Shown: positions 10,976-22,289, numbered from the stretch's first letter. The stretch is 64,000 nt of DNA from Notamacropus eugenii (GCF_028372415.1 NC_092872.1:259061008-259125007); one strand, 5' to 3'. Numbers and translations are program-made. Notes: generated by a model not told the origin, from the letters alone.

Positions 10976-11640
10976 TGTAATGTGTAAAACTTAGAATTAT
11001 TTTTCCACTTTAAAGTCCTGCCACAGTTGCCTCAGGGTGACATAGAATTGTCCCTTTGTGAATACCATTCCAGTAGATGATGGCTGCCACCAGGCGAAGA
11101 TTTCATTTTTTTCGCCATCACTCATCAAAATGACCTTCTAAGGGACAGAGATATTATAATGCACAGCCCTGGAGGAGGTGCCCTCCCTAATGAAATCACA
11201 GATCTTTCAAAATATGGAATTATTATTATAGTTAGAAATAGTTGTTATTAATGGTGAGTGAATCTTAGCTACAGATAAATAATTTTAATATTTGATGAGA
11301 TAGAGAAAATGAAGAGTAAATTGGAAAAATCCTCCTTGAATTTAAAAAAGAAGCTATGAAAGAAAAATAAGAAGCTATATCCCTCATTTGTTATGCATAG
11401 AAGAAGAGGAAGAGGAACCTAGAGAGAGAACTGGGAGGTTGAAACCAAATGAAGACTTTTTGGTAGGGTAGATAAACACACTAGTGTTTCGGGACGCAAT
11501 CTGCAGGGGTTTGTTTTGTTTGCTAGCGAGAATCATGGAGAGGCCTCATTCATTCATTGGCTCATCTATGAATTTAAAAACCATATAATTAAGTATTTAC
11601 CAAGTACAAAACACTCAAGGAAGCTTTTTGATTTATGTTA
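10976..11640. other. No recognisable feature
   Basis: AT-rich sequence with a purine-rich GAAGAGGAAGAGGAA run near 11400. No repeat family or coding signal recognised. Confidence 0.45.
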
Positions 11641-11644
11641 TCTC

Positions 11645-11890
11645 TGGAGTCAGAGGACTTGAGTTCAAGACTTGGCTTGGTAACTCATTCACTTTATGAA
11701 GAAAGTGCCACACAGTAGAAAGAACGTTGATTTGAGTATCAGAAAACCTGAGTTCAAATCCTGCTTTTGACCTTGTATGACTTTTGTCAAGTCATTAAAC
11801 ATCTGTCTCAATTCCCTTATTTGTAAACGGAGGGGGTTGGACTAGAGGGTCTCTAAGTTCTCTTTTAATTTTAGATCTGTGATTCTATTA
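11645..11890 (+). mobile_element. Nested SINE pair, copy 1 of tandem duplication
   Basis: A tRNA-SINE head fragment (GAGGACTTGAGTTCAAGACT) is interrupted at about 11700 by a MIR with AGTAGAAAGAACGTTGATTT, CCTGAGTTCAAATCCTGC, GTCAAGTCATTAAACATCTG and TTGGACTAGAGGGTCTCTAA. The same head-MIR junction recurs about 250 bp downstream. Confidence 0.75.
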
Positions 11891-12147
11891 TCTCAAATGG
11901 TCCCATGACCTGAGTTCAAATGTTGCCTCAAGTACTTGTTAACTTTAAGAAGGTGTCACGGAGGGTAGAAAGATCACTGAGCTAGGAACCAGAGAATCTG
12001 GGCTCAAATTCCAGTTTTGTTACATATCATCTGAGTGACCTTGAGCCTTAGCTTCCCTGAGCCTCAATTTCTGTCATATGGAAAAATAGGAGGTTGGACT
12101 CTACAGTATCTAATATCCCTTCATTATATGAACTTATGATTCTAAGT
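11891..12147 (+). mobile_element. Nested SINE pair, copy 2 of tandem duplication
   Basis: Repeats the composite of 11645-11890 in the same order: head block CATGACCTGAGTTCAAATGT, the same junction (ACTTTAAGAAGGTG against ACTTTATGAAGAAAGTG), then a MIR with GTAGAAAGATCACTGAGC and GGAGGTTGGACTCTACAGTA. The offset between matching blocks is about 250-258 bp, which suits an old tandem duplication of one nested unit. Confidence 0.7.
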
Positions 12148-12396
12148 TATTAAACATTAAGGGAATTAAATCAAAGCTACTAAATTGTGCCCTAGAATTT
12201 ATTTCTTTAAAAGTTGTTATAAAATATAACATTAAAAGTAATGACTCTCCAAGGACTACATGAATCTAACCATAAAACATTCTTCAGCAATAAAGGAAGG
12301 CCTTAATTTATAGAGAAACATTAATTACCCAAGAATCAGTACAGCCAATATAATAAAAGATGATAACTGCCTAAATTAATTTACTAATTCAGTTCT

Positions 12397-12490
12397 GTAT
12401 CAAACTCCCAATAACCTTCATTGGCTCCCTATTACCTACAGGATCAAGCATCACATCTTCTGTTTAGCTTTTGAAGCTCTTTATAACCTG
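12397..12490 (+). mobile_element. L2 fragment
   Basis: TCATTGGCTCCCTATTACCT followed by ACAGGATCAAGCATCACATC and 'ttgaagctctttataacctg' is the L2 ORF2 C-terminal region. Confidence 0.7.
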
Positions 12491-12504
12491 CGTCCTCCAC
12501 CCTA

Positions 12505-12590
12505 GACTTATAGAATCCTAAACATTTGAAGGGGAGGTCAGAGATCATCCAATCTAATCTCCTATCCAATTTAATATCCACTCCAGAGGA
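12505..12590 (+). mobile_element. MIR-type head fragment
   Basis: 'atagaatcctaaacatttga', AGGTCAGAGATCATCCAATC and TAATCTCC match the SINE variant beginning 'agagctggaagggacctta'. Short and diverged. Confidence 0.5.
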
Positions 12591-12809
12591 CACACTATTT
12601 AAAAATAAAGGACATTTAATGAGATAGTATAGCAAAGAAATTGATTAAGTATCATCCCCCATATGCACTTGAGGTATTATTTCTCAAGAAAGAATACCAC
12701 AAATAAGGAAGGGTACTCAGGTAGAGAACATACATGATTGGGTACCATGTAGGAAGGGCCTGCTCAGAGGGAACAAATGTGCTCAGAGAATTTGTGTTAA
12801 GGGGCATAT

Positions 12810-12890
12810 CAAATTAAATAATATTTGTAAAATATTTACCACAGTTCTTGGCACGTAGTAGGTGCTTAGTAAATGCTTGTCCCCTTTCTT
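12810..12890 (+). mobile_element. L2/MIR 3' terminal fragment
   Basis: 'aatatttgtaaaatatttac', then CAGTTCTTGGCACGTAGTAG and 'gtgcttagtaaatgcttg' is the shared L2/MIR end. Confidence 0.65.
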
Positions 12891-13734
12891 TTCCCTCCTC
12901 TCCCCTGGAAAGTGCCTGGTCAGGGCACACATGTGGAAGGCATACAAGTAGAGGACAGGAGAGGTTGATGCTGCATGGTTTGGTGATGTTATAATGCACT
13001 TCCTACTGGATGTGGCATCTTTTCTCCACTGAAAGTCACATTGTCTTTGTGGAGACTCACATTCTGCATTATGTGTCACAATGTCTCTACTGGGTCTTGT
13101 CCTTACTAAATTTCTCTCTTCCTAGGTTCAGCTTTTGATTCTTTTGATAAAGCCTGGCTAATGAAGATTTTGTACATAACTGAGGTTATGAATCTAGGAA
13201 TCTCCATACTAAGCTAAAGTCAAACAACAAAAGCTATCCAGAGTGCTATTTCTTTGACTGACTGTGCCTACTACTGATTTAAAGACCATAGACTCAGACA
13301 ACTTTCTGATTTAGGTTTAGAAATCCTTGTTACTCCCATTTAACCTTTCATGAAATACTTGTGTCTCTTCAATTCAAATTAAAGATTACTTCCCCCAATT
13401 TTAAAGAAACTGGTTGAATGTTGGAACTGCAAAGCTCATTTCAGTCTTAAGATCTCATGCAAATGAAGTTGACCAAGAGCAAAAACTGAGCAAAACCCCC
13501 TCCCCTCCTGAACCACACTCATACTTTTATTGTGTATATCTGCCAATAACACAACCCTTATCCTCTGGTTAACACAAAGCCTTGCTATGTCCCCTTATGG
13601 AGAAAAAACAAAAAATTGATGAGACATGCTTTTCATATGATAACATTCTTCAAAGAATCTATATTGAGACTTCTAAAAATCAACCATAATTTTACTGGAA
13701 AACAAAAAATTACCAATGAGGTATATACCTGTAT
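12891..13734. other. No recognisable feature
   Basis: About 840 bp without a repeat I can name. A 98-codon minus frame (12783-13079) and its shadow have no domain. An ATGCAAAT octamer at 13457-13464 is within chance expectation. Confidence 0.45.
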
Positions 13735-13880
13735 GATCATAGATCTTAGGGATAAAAGGGTCCTACAGAGATATGCTTCAAGCTGATGTCTTTAGGCAAC
13801 AATTATTTCACAAATGGGACAAATGAGGCTGAGAGGAGATTTTCCCAAAGTCACAGTAAATGGTAGTGTTTGGGGGTGAT
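13735..13880 (+). mobile_element. MIR-type SINE
   Basis: 'atcatagatcttagggataa', AATGGGACAAATGAGGCTGA and CCCAAAGTCACAGTAAATGG follow the MIR order. Confidence 0.65.
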
Positions 13881-13904
13881 AGAGAGAGAACAGAGAGGTT
13901 TAGG

Positions 13905-14090
13905 GGAGGTTGAGGGATGGTGGAAAGAACTTTTGGGTTTGGAGTCAGAAGTCCTGGAATTGAATCTCAAACTCTCTTCCTTACTATCTACACAACTTTG
14001 GGTGAATCAGTTCCCCTATTAAGACCTCGGTTGATTTCCTCTGTAAAATAAGATGTCCCTTCCAGCCCTAAATCTGATGTCTTGGACCAC
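13905..14090 (+). mobile_element. MIR SINE
   Basis: GATGGTGGAAAGAACTTTTG, GGTTTGGAGTCAGAAGTCCT, 'tctgtaaaataagatgtccc' and TCCAGCCCTAAATCTGATGT define a near full MIR. Confidence 0.8.
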
Positions 14091-14094
14091 AGAT

Positions 14095-14654
14095 TCCTTT
14101 TCGTTGTTGTTGTTGTGGTACAGATATCTTTCCACCACACCAGAAAATATATTTCCAGTTTTACTTCTGCTCAGGTTATTAAGTTAGTCTCTGCTTAGTT
14201 CCCTTCTATTTTAGAGACAATAAAATCCAACATTCCTAAAGTTCAGCAACAGAGAGAGCTGGAGGGTAATGTCACAATGAAGACCTTTAAGAGCCTTCCA
14301 AAGGACATGTCACCAGAGTTGTTGTGCCAGCTGCTGCTCAGCCAGATGGGAAGTCACTGGCACAGACTTAGCTCTTTCCAAACAGTGGGGGCCCATTCCT
14401 GTGCAGCAATGCATCTGTAGCCCTCCCTGCTGCCTGTCATTTGCGGGCTCTAGGTATCCTGCTTTCTATCTGACCCTTGGGATTCTGGGATATTCAGAGT
14501 TATTGCCAACAGTCTTCTGTAGCTAGGAAATGATTCTAGTCCCCTGAGTTGCATGCAAAAGCTGTAGCTTGAAGAATTTGATCTCTTTAAAAACCAAATG
14601 GATTTATTTGAAATGAAAATTATGTCATTCAGTGAAGCTTTGTACCAGCTTTGT
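14095..14654. other. No recognisable feature
   Basis: About 560 bp, GC-richer than its surroundings near 14280-14480, with no repeat family or open frame of note. Possibly single-copy. Confidence 0.45.
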
Positions 14655-14775
14655 ACACCTGAGTTTGAGTTCTGACTCTGATACTTATGTGACCTTGGTC
14701 AAATCATTAGTTATCTCTCTGAGTCTCATTTTCTTCATGATATTTTCTGACATGTGTGGTTGTTACATGCAGAGC
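14655..14775 (+). mobile_element. MIR fragment
   Basis: CACCTGAGTTTGAGTTCTGA, 'tgtgaccttggtcaaatcat' and CTCTGAGTCTCATTTTCTTC match the MIR middle. Confidence 0.7.
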
Positions 14776-14804
14776 CTTGATAGAAATGTGAGCAAATCTT
14801 TATA

Positions 14805-15030
14805 ATCAGAGGTTCTTAACTCAAATGTATAGATTCCCGTGAAGGGATCCATGGACAGATTTAAGGGGATCTCTGAACTTGAATGGGAAGAAATGATACC
14901 TTTATTTTCACTAATCTTTAACTGAATTTTAGCATTTTTTTCAGTTATTTAAAAACATTGCTCTGAGGAGTCTACAGATTTCAACATACTCCTGAAGTGG
15001 TTGATGACAAAAAGAAAATTTATAAACCCT
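14805..15030 (+). mobile_element. hAT-type DNA transposon remnant
   Basis: Begins with AGAGGTTCTTAACTCAAATG, contains GGGATCCATGGACAGATTTA and ATCTCTGAACTTGAATGGGA, and ends near 'ttataaacccttg', a degenerate inverted match to its start. This is the non-autonomous family whose consensus starts 'gggttcttaacctggggtcc'. Two related remnants lie at 44.2 kb and 60.97 kb. It encodes nothing. Confidence 0.6.
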
Positions 15031-15572
15031 TGCCTTACACAATTAAAATAATAAGCCATAGATCAAACAAGTATATTTCTGTTCATGGCTCAGATTCACA
15101 TCCCATACAGCTAGCTATGAGAGGATGTTATAGTCTGTCTCCTGGTTCTGATCTACCTGGACCAGGACCTACTCCACCAGACCTGAAATCTGGACCTCCA
15201 CATCTGGGGCTTCCAGGATCTGGATCCCCAGACTCTGGGGAAGTGAACTTGTTATTTTTGGACCTCCCTCCATAGGGTTCAACCTAATTGATCTGTTTTG
15301 CAAATTAGCGCACGTGGTCCATTATGTCTCTTGGAGAGCCATAATCTATCCTCCATCTGTCTGCCATCTTGTGCAAAATATTCTCTCTCCCTTTTTGACC
15401 TCCCCAGAATCAAACCCTCTTCCCTGGTTACCAATACCATAATTTACAAGCCATTTGAATTTCTGTGTTCTCTTTTTTGTTTTTTTACTTAGTTAGATCA
15501 CAAGATGGGATCGTACCCAGCATTTGATAATTACATATTAGCACCAAAATATGTTAATTATCCTTATTAGAA
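15031..15572. other. No recognisable feature
   Basis: Holds a CCTGGACC/GGATCTGGA-rich patch (15140-15240) that yields a Pro/Gly-rich frame ending at 15275. Nothing supports coding. Confidence 0.45.
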
Positions 15573-15574
15573 AA

Positions 15575-15655
15575 TTGTAAACTTTCAGAGGGCAGGGATT
15601 GTCTACAATACCTGCCATGTAATAAGTGCTCAATAAAGGATTTTTAACTCATTTA
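15575..15655 (+). mobile_element. L2 3' terminal fragment
   Basis: AACTTTCAGAGGGCAGGGAT, TACCTGCCATGTAATAAGTG and 'ctcaataaaggatttttaac' are the L2 terminus. Confidence 0.75.
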
Positions 15656-15689
15656 TAAATATTCTTATTAATAGTCCATGTGTGTGGTT

Positions 15690-15960
15690 TATTATCAGCC
15701 ATTTAATAAGCATTTATTAAGAGCCTATTTGATTTGCCAGGCAGGATGCTAAGTCCTAAGAATACAAAAAAAGACAAAAACAAATCCCTGTTCTCAGGTG
15801 CTCATACTCTAATGATGGAGGCAACATATAATTAACTACGTACAAGCAAGATATCTGCTGTATAAATTGGGGATGGTCTCAGAGGGAAGGACTAAGATTA
15901 AGGAGGATTGGGAATGACTTTTTGAAGGTAAGACTTTAGCTGAGATTTGAGTATTATCTT
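15690..15960 (-). mobile_element. L2-type 3' end, minus strand
   Basis: 'tttaataagcatttattaag' then AGGCAGGATGCTAAGTCCTA, CTGTTCTCAGGTGCTCATAC and AGAGGGAAGGACTAAGATTA. This is the reverse-complement L2 3' end extended by the longer block common in marsupial copies. Confidence 0.65.
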
Positions 15961-16384
15961 TAATTCCTTACATAATCATGAATAATTACATAATTATGAA
16001 TAATGCAAACTATTCATAATTATCTGCTAACAATAATAACTCTTGGTTGGTACTACTATTATTAACAAGGTGGGGTTGGGTTTATTATCTACACCAATGG
16101 AGGGAGGACCCATACTTATAAAGTCACACATCTATCACAATATTCTTAATAGTAATAAAATCACATTTCTGTAACCCTTTATAATTCACTAAACTTTGGC
16201 ATTCTAATTCTGAGCTTAGCTACCGTGATTGGTCAATGAGCTCTCTAAGGACAGCAATCAAAACAATTGTGCCATTACTCCTGGAAAAGACACTGGCTCC
16301 ACCTTCAATTCCCATGATGTCCCCCAGACTAGAGCTCCTTTCTCTATTCGCCATTTCCCTAGATATGTTATATCCAATTATTAG

Positions 16385-16490
16385 AAGATAAGTTCTCTGA
16401 AGGCAGGAGATGTTTCACTTTTGTGTTTGTACCCTCACTCCCCAGAACAAGACCTGGTATCTAATAAGCACTTAATAATTGGCTCATTCT
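16385..16490 (+). mobile_element. L2 3' terminal fragment
   Basis: AAGTTCTCTGAAGGCAGGAG, 'ttttgtgtttgtaccctcac' and AATAAGCACTTAATAATTGG are the L2 terminus. Confidence 0.7.
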
Positions 16491-16739
16491 AGGCCTAGGG
16501 CCAATATAATAGTCCTTAAGGTCCATGCCACCTCCTTCTCAATAGTTGGGGATTTTTAATTTAGATGAAGTTATGAGTTTAATTGCAATTACTCTGAGCC
16601 CCCACTTAGGAAAATTTCTACCATTTAGGCAGAGGTTGGGTTCCCTGCCTAAATTTGTTTTTGTATCTTCCTCTAGTCAATCCTTGGACATTTTCTGGTT
16701 GAGGAAAAACTTAGGTTACTTGAAAAGTTCGAGTACTCA

Positions 16740-16890
16740 AACAATCATTAAGCATTATTATTAAGCACCTACCAGGTAGTTTTACTAAGCATTAGAGATA
16801 CAAAAAGAGGCAAAAGATAGTCCCTCAAGTACTCAAGGAGCTTACAGTTGAATGGAAGAGTAGATAATTTTATAGTGTCTATGGATAGAC
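16740..16890 (-). mobile_element. L2 3' end, minus strand
   Basis: Plus-strand ATTATTAAGCACCTACCAGG, 'gatacaaaaagaggcaaaag' and ACTCAAGGAGCTTACAGTTG read as the reverse-complement L2 terminus. Confidence 0.7.
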
Positions 16891-17362
16891 AGGCACCAGA
16901 AGGGAAGTTAGGGAAAGAGCAGTGTTTTTTCAGGAATTCCCATAGTTCTTGAGTGAGTGGCATGGGTTTCAGTCTTCTGCTCTGAGATGCCTATTAAGCC
17001 AATGGGTATCTTCCATATGTCCCTCCTCTGCCACAGCTCAATTCTACCTTCCCTTTCTCCATTAGCTACATCTGGGGCTACTAGTTCTGGGCTCAGCTCT
17101 CTATGACCCTGCTCGTTTCTCTCCCTCCAGCTGCACCGCTTGGACCGGACTTCACTGTGATCATGTCCCTAGGGAACCCCATCCTCAATAGACTTCTCAT
17201 CTTACAAGACTGTATCAGCTTTGGTGTTCACATCTTATCAACACCCTCAGTACCCTCTGCCCCTCTTATTGGAGGGCTGGATGGCTGAACAAAGAATTCC
17301 CCCAAAGACTCTATTGAAAGAGGGCTCCCAGGGCAGCAGACTCTTCATTTCTCATATTCTCC
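16891..17362. other. No recognisable feature
   Basis: About 470 bp without a named repeat. Short plus frames of 61 and 83 codons lack any domain. Confidence 0.4.
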
Positions 17363-17364
17363 TT

Positions 17365-17452
17365 AATAAAAGGATTTGTTCTGTAAAACTTGGACTCAGT
17401 CAAAAGGCCTCACCCAAGGACCCAGTAGGCCATGTATGGTTCCCTACTCTCA
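17365..17452 (+). mobile_element. Half of an hAT-type MITE
   Basis: 'cttaataaaaggatttgttc', CTTGGACTCAGTCAAAAGGC, CACCCAAGGACCCAGTAGGC and a decayed terminal 'ggttccctactct' match the right half of the MITE that is complete at 37241-37443. The left half is missing or unrecognisable. Confidence 0.7.
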
Positions 17453-17454
17453 GA

Positions 17455-17638
17455 CCATGCCCCTTTTGCTGAGCACCTTCTCTTCTTCCTCCAAATGTTT
17501 CTTCTTTTTATTCCTTTTGTATATTGTCCCCTCCCATGAAAACATAAGCTCCTTGAGGGCAAGAACTGGCTTTCTTTTCTTATTTGTATCCCCAGTGCTT
17601 AGAACAGTTCCTGTTAAATAGAAGGCACTTAATAATTA
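17455..17638 (+). mobile_element. L2 3' end
   Basis: CATAAGCTCCTTGAGGGCAA, 'tatttgtatccccagtgctt' and AGAAGGCACTTAATAATTAA are the L2 terminus. It abuts the next L1 without a gap. Confidence 0.8.
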
Positions 17639-17639
17639 A

Positions 17640-20535
17640 CAATCATATACCACAACTTGTGAAGTCATTCTCCAACTGATGGGCATCCCCTCAATTTCCA
17701 CCACAAAAAGAGCTGCTATAAATATTTTTGTATGTATATGTCCTTTTCCTTTCTAAAAAAATCCCTTTGAGATACAGACCTACTAGTGCTATTGCTGGGT
17801 CAAAGGGTACAGTTTTATAGGCCTTTGGGCCTGATTCCAAATTGGTCTCCAGAATGATTGGATCAGTTGACAACTTCACCAACAGTGCAATAGAATCTCA
17901 ATTTCCCCATATCTCCTCCAACATCCATTATTTTCCTCTTCTGATATATTAGCCAATCACATAAATGCGAAGTGGTACTTCAGAGTTGTTTTAATTTGCA
18001 TTTTTCTAGTCAATAGTGGTTTAGAGCATTTTTTCATATGGCTATAGATAGCTTTGATTTTTTTAATCTAAAATTTATCTATTCATATACTTTGACCATT
18101 CATTAATTAGGAAATGACTTGTTTTCTCATAAATTTGACTCAGTTCCCTACGTATTTGAGAAATGAGGCCTTTATGAAAGAAACTTGCTGTAATTTTTTC
18201 AGTTATTATTACTGTATATTTCTCTTCATCCTATGTTTCCCTTGTTAATCCTTCTCTCTCTTCTTTCACAGTATCCCTCCTTACAAGTGTTTTGCTTCTG
18301 ATCACTGCCTCTCCTAATCTGCCCTACCTTCTATCAGTTCCATTCCCATTTTTTATCCCCCTCCTTTCCTACTTCCCTGTAGGGTAAGGTAGATTTCTAT
18401 ACCCAGTTGAAAGTGCATGTTATTCTCTCTATGAGCCAATTCTGATGAAAATAAGATTCAAGCATTGTCCTTTGCCTCCCCTCCCATCTCCTGCTCAATT
18501 GTAAAAGTTCTTCCATGTCTCTTTCATGTGAGATAATTTACCCTATCCTGCCTGTTCTTTTCCCCTTCTTTCAGTGCATCCCTCTTCTCACCCCTTAGTT
18601 TAATTTTTTTGGATATCAACTGATCATATTAAACTCATACCCAAACTTTCTGTCTATGTATACTCTTTCTAACTGCCCTAATAATGATGAAGTTCTTTGG
18701 AGTTGCAAGTATCATCTTCCCATGGAGAAATTTAAACAATTCAATCTTATTGAATCCCTTATGATTTCTTTTTCCTGTTTACCTTTTTGTGCTTCTCTTG
18801 AGTCTTGTATTTGAAAGTCAATTTTTCTATTCAGCTCTGGTCAGTTTGATAGTCATCTATTTAATTAAATATCCATCTTGTCCCCTGAAGGATTATTCTC
18901 AGTTTTGCTGAGATTCTTGGTTGTAACCCTAGCTCCTCTGCCCTCCAGAATATCATATTCCAAACCCTAAATTTATCTTTTAAAGTAGGAGCTGCTAAAT
19001 CTTGCGTGATCCTGACTGTGGCTCAATGGTATTTGAATTGTTTCTTTCTGGCTGCTTTACAATATTTTCTCCTTGACCTGGGAGCTCTGGAATTTTGCTG
19101 TAATATTTTGCAATCTTTTCCAGGAGGTGATTGGTAGGTTCTTTCAACATCTATTTTACTTTTTAGTTCTAGGATATGAGGTCAGTTTTCCATGATAATT
19201 TCTTGAAAGAGATTTCAATGATAATGGTTATTTTTTGATAATGGCTTTCAGGAAGTCCAAAAATTCTTAAATTATCTTTCTTGGGTCTATTTTCCAGGTC
19301 AGTTGTTTTCCCAAAGAGATATTTAACATTTTCTCTTATTTTTTGTTCTTTTGATTTTTGTCTTATTGTTTCTTGATGTCTCATGGATTCATTAGATTCC
19401 ATTTGCCCAGATCTAATTTTTGGGGACTTGTTTTCTTCATTGAATTTTTGTACCACCTCATTTTCCATTTGACCAATTCTACTTTTTAAGAAATTCTCTT
19501 TAGTGGATGTTTGTCACCTCTTTTACTGTTTGAACTATTTTGTTTTTTTAGGATGCTATTTTCTTTGGTATTTTTTTGTGTCTCCTTTATCAAGTTGTTG
19601 ACTTTTTTCCCATAATTTTCTTGCTTCACTCTCATTTATTTTCCCAGTTGTTCCTTTACATTTTTATTTGATTTTTAAACCTTTTTGAGCTTGTCCAGGA
19701 ATTTTTTTTAGGTCTGACATAAATCACATTTGTTTTTTCTTTGAAGTTTTGGTTGTAGCTATTTTGGCTTTATTGTCTTATGAGTTTGTGGTTTGATCTT
19801 CCCTGTCACTATAGTAATGTTCTATGGTCAGGTTCTTTGTTGCTTATTTTTTGCTTGCTTATATAGCCTATTTCTTGATTTTTAGCTTCATGTTAAAGTT
19901 GGACTCTGCTCCTGGGGTGGAGGGGACACTGTCTCAGCCTTCAGCTTTTTTATGCTGCTGTTTTCAGGGATTTCAGTTCTTCTAAGGTGGTATGATCTAA
20001 GAAGAGGTGTGATCACTGCTCTCCTGACCTGTGCTCTGGTCTATGAGTGACCACAAGTATTCTTTTCCACCCTGGAACCATGATTAGCATTCCCAATATG
20101 CTCTAGTTTGTTAGTGATTTTCCTCACCTTATGAATGTGACCCAGAACTGTGTATGGGAAATACAACAGAGCCCTGTATCCAGGCCAGCAAAGGGTCCCC
20201 TGGAATGTCTTTTTGATCCAGTTATCTAATCTCCTTGCCATCTGTGACTGAGAACTCTAGAAGCTGCCACTTCTGATTCAGTCACTTCCAAGATCTGCTG
20301 TTGACTTGTTGGGGCCCAGCCTGCATTAATTATGCTTCATTCTTACCCTAATGGGACAGACCTTTCCTGCTAACCTTCTAAGTTGTCTTGGGATGGAAAA
20401 TTGTTTTTACTCCATCCTTTCGTTGGTTCTGCTGCTCCAGAATTAATTGTAAGGAACTATTTTAAAGTTATTTAGAGGGGAATTTGGGAGAGCTCAGAGA
20501 AGTCCCTGCCGTTACTCTGCCATCCATCTTGGCCT
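17640..20535 (-). mobile_element. ORF2-less L1 (HAL1-like), minus strand
   Basis: Read on the minus strand it has a 5' end (20535 to about 19830) beginning with an AAGATGGATGGCAGAGTAA-type L1 start, an ORF1 relic (about 19660-18700), the ORF1-ORF2 intergenic region (about 18700-18215), and then directly the last roughly 560 bp of ORF2 (18200-17640). The endonuclease, reverse transcriptase and most of ORF2 are absent. L1 derivatives with ORF1 only are known as half-L1 or HAL1. Here it could be such a family or a private deletion. The 3' UTR and poly(A) are missing at 17640. Confidence 0.75.
18700..19660 (-). pseudogene. L1 ORF1 relic of the HAL1-like element
   Basis: A 99-codon open stretch at 19169-19468 carries the ORF1p hallmark at the coiled-coil/RRM border: KEQKIRENVKYLFGKTTDLE followed by NRPKKDNLRIFGLPES. 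In intact L1, ORF1p is a trimeric nucleic-acid chaperone that coats L1 RNA. The upstream part is coiled-coil-like (Glu/Lys/Gln-rich). The C-terminal domain toward 18700 is interrupted by stops and shifts. Confidence 0.75.
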
Positions 20536-21020
20536 ACTTGCTGGTCTTAAGTGATCCAATTCTCTCTACTGACAAGCAGCAGATGTGCACAGTACATTTT
20601 TCATTTTCTTGTCTGCTATGAGGACAATTAAATTTGCAATAGGTTGCTCCTTAAGAAGTCTTTGGCTTTCCAGGCCAATCTGGTATTTTTTATTATTCTG
20701 CCTCTTTCCCCTTGGGAGGTAATTTTTGTCTGATGTTAAACATTTATGTCAGTCTTCCAATAGGTCTTTCTTTTTTTTTTTTTTTTGGGTATAGCTAGTA
20801 CACAGCTCTATTTTCTGTCAGGTGAAACTTATTATTTCTCTGACAGGGAGAGTGAAAACACAAAGATTTTCTTAAGACCTGAACAGTGTCATAGATCAGC
20901 CTTCCTAGTTGAAACTGATTGCTCTGTTCTCCACTTCGCATTTTCTCCAAATAAGTCCTTAGATCAATAAATTCCCAATTAATCTTGACTTGGTAAAGCC
21001 CAAGGGTTACTCCTGTTCAT
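20536..21020. other. No recognisable feature; poly(T) at 20770-20787
   Basis: AT-rich interval with a T-run of about 16. No family named. Confidence 0.4.
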
Positions 21021-21024
21021 TTCA

Positions 21025-21140
21025 ATAGTTCAAACATTTATTAATTGTATCCTCTGTGTAAGGCATTGTGCCAGGCACAGAGGAATAGATACAGAGATGT
21101 ATCACAGATCCTGTCCTCAAAGAACTTCAAATATAATTGA
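21025..21140 (-). mobile_element. L2 3' end, minus strand
   Basis: 'caaacatttattaattgtat', GGCATTGTGCCAGGCACAGA and ATCCTGTCCTCAAAGAACTT are the reverse-complement L2 end. Confidence 0.75.
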
Positions 21141-21688
21141 TTTTTATCGATGCAACAGATTCTGTCAATGTGATGAAATTGACAAAAAAATCTCAAAACA
21201 CAATATGACTTGTTTGCTTTATTTTCCAATCTTGTGTCTCCTGGATTATATCTTTTTTTGTCGATTCTTAAATGTAAGTCATCATAGGTGATTTTCTGTA
21301 GCCCTAGTTTATCATGCTCATGCATCTTTCTATTGCCACTTGGTGGACTTGAAATTTTGATTCTTCTGAAACAGTGGTCTTCTATTATTCTGAGCCACAA
21401 AATATCATCAGGAGAATGCTGGTGGTTCAAAAATTGATTTCAGAAACTTGGAACAATTTGGGCACCCAATTTACCCCATGTGATACAATCTACTCTCTCT
21501 ACCTATTCAATTCAGGGTCTATCTCATTGTCTACCTTGAGTGACTGTCCAAAATAGGTAAGGCAATAGATTAATTCAGTAAGCTGACCACAAGATTCTAT
21601 GTCTTAATGTAGGCAGTATGCATGCATTCTTCATCCATTTGGTTTTTCCTGTGTTGAATACTAAGCTGTTTTCTTGAGTGGTCATAGG
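21141..21688. other. No recognisable feature
   Basis: A 129-codon minus frame (21041-21430) overlaps the preceding L2 end and runs into this interval. It resembles nothing I know and is judged incidental. Confidence 0.4.
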
Positions 21689-21689
21689 T

Positions 21690-22275
21690 CTCATTGAGTA
21701 GGTCCCTTAGAGCTCTAGGACTCGATGTATTCAATACAAAACCATCCAAAAGCAGCAACTCCTGGAGAACCAAAAACCATGAATTTTTCCCCTTTGATCA
21801 AATCTCTATAATCTCATCCAAACCCCCTCTCCACAAAGTTATTCCAAACTTTCGCTTTGTTCCTCAAGACCTTTATATCATCTCCTCCCTCCTTCCTGGC
21901 AGAGAACAGTGCCTTCTATTGAGAGAATAGAAGTCATTCATTGTGAGCTCCCCCTTCTCCCTTTTCTATACCTCAAGCCCCCTCAATATCATCCCCCAAT
22001 CTCTGCTTTGTGACTCCATTTCTGAGAGAGCTGTGACCTTTCTCCTTGCCAAAGCCAGCCCCTTCTATCTACTGGATCCAGTATCTCAAGCTTGTTCCTT
22101 CTTCATTTATCTCTCATCTTCATTCTCTCCTTCTCCTCTATCTCCTTTTCTACATGCTTAGGTCTCCCCTATTTAAAAAATCTTAATTGACCCTCTATTT
22201 CCTTAAACTTTCTTTCTAGGTCTCTTTCTGTGTTACAATCAGCTTTTAGAAAAGGTTTTCCATATTCCTTTCCTG
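21690..22275 (+). mobile_element. L2 LINE ORF2-derived segment
   Basis: Pyrimidine-rich sequence with GACCTTTCTCCTTGCCAAAG, CCCCTTCTATCTACTGGATC, 'tctcaagcttgttccttctt' and GTCTCTTTCTGTGTTACAAT matches the L2 reverse-transcriptase-proximal region. It is interrupted at 22290-22410 and resumes. Frames are short and decayed. Confidence 0.65.
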
Positions 22276-22289
22276 CATTTCCTCAAATA

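Noticed and set aside
13457..13464. ATGCAAAT octamer as a regulatory site
   Set aside because: About two such 8-mers are expected by chance in a window of this size, and no promoter context is visible.
14997..15275. Pro/Gly-rich frame resembling a low-complexity protein
   Set aside because: It begins inside an hAT remnant and the Pro/Gly part comes from a local CCTGGA-rich patch.
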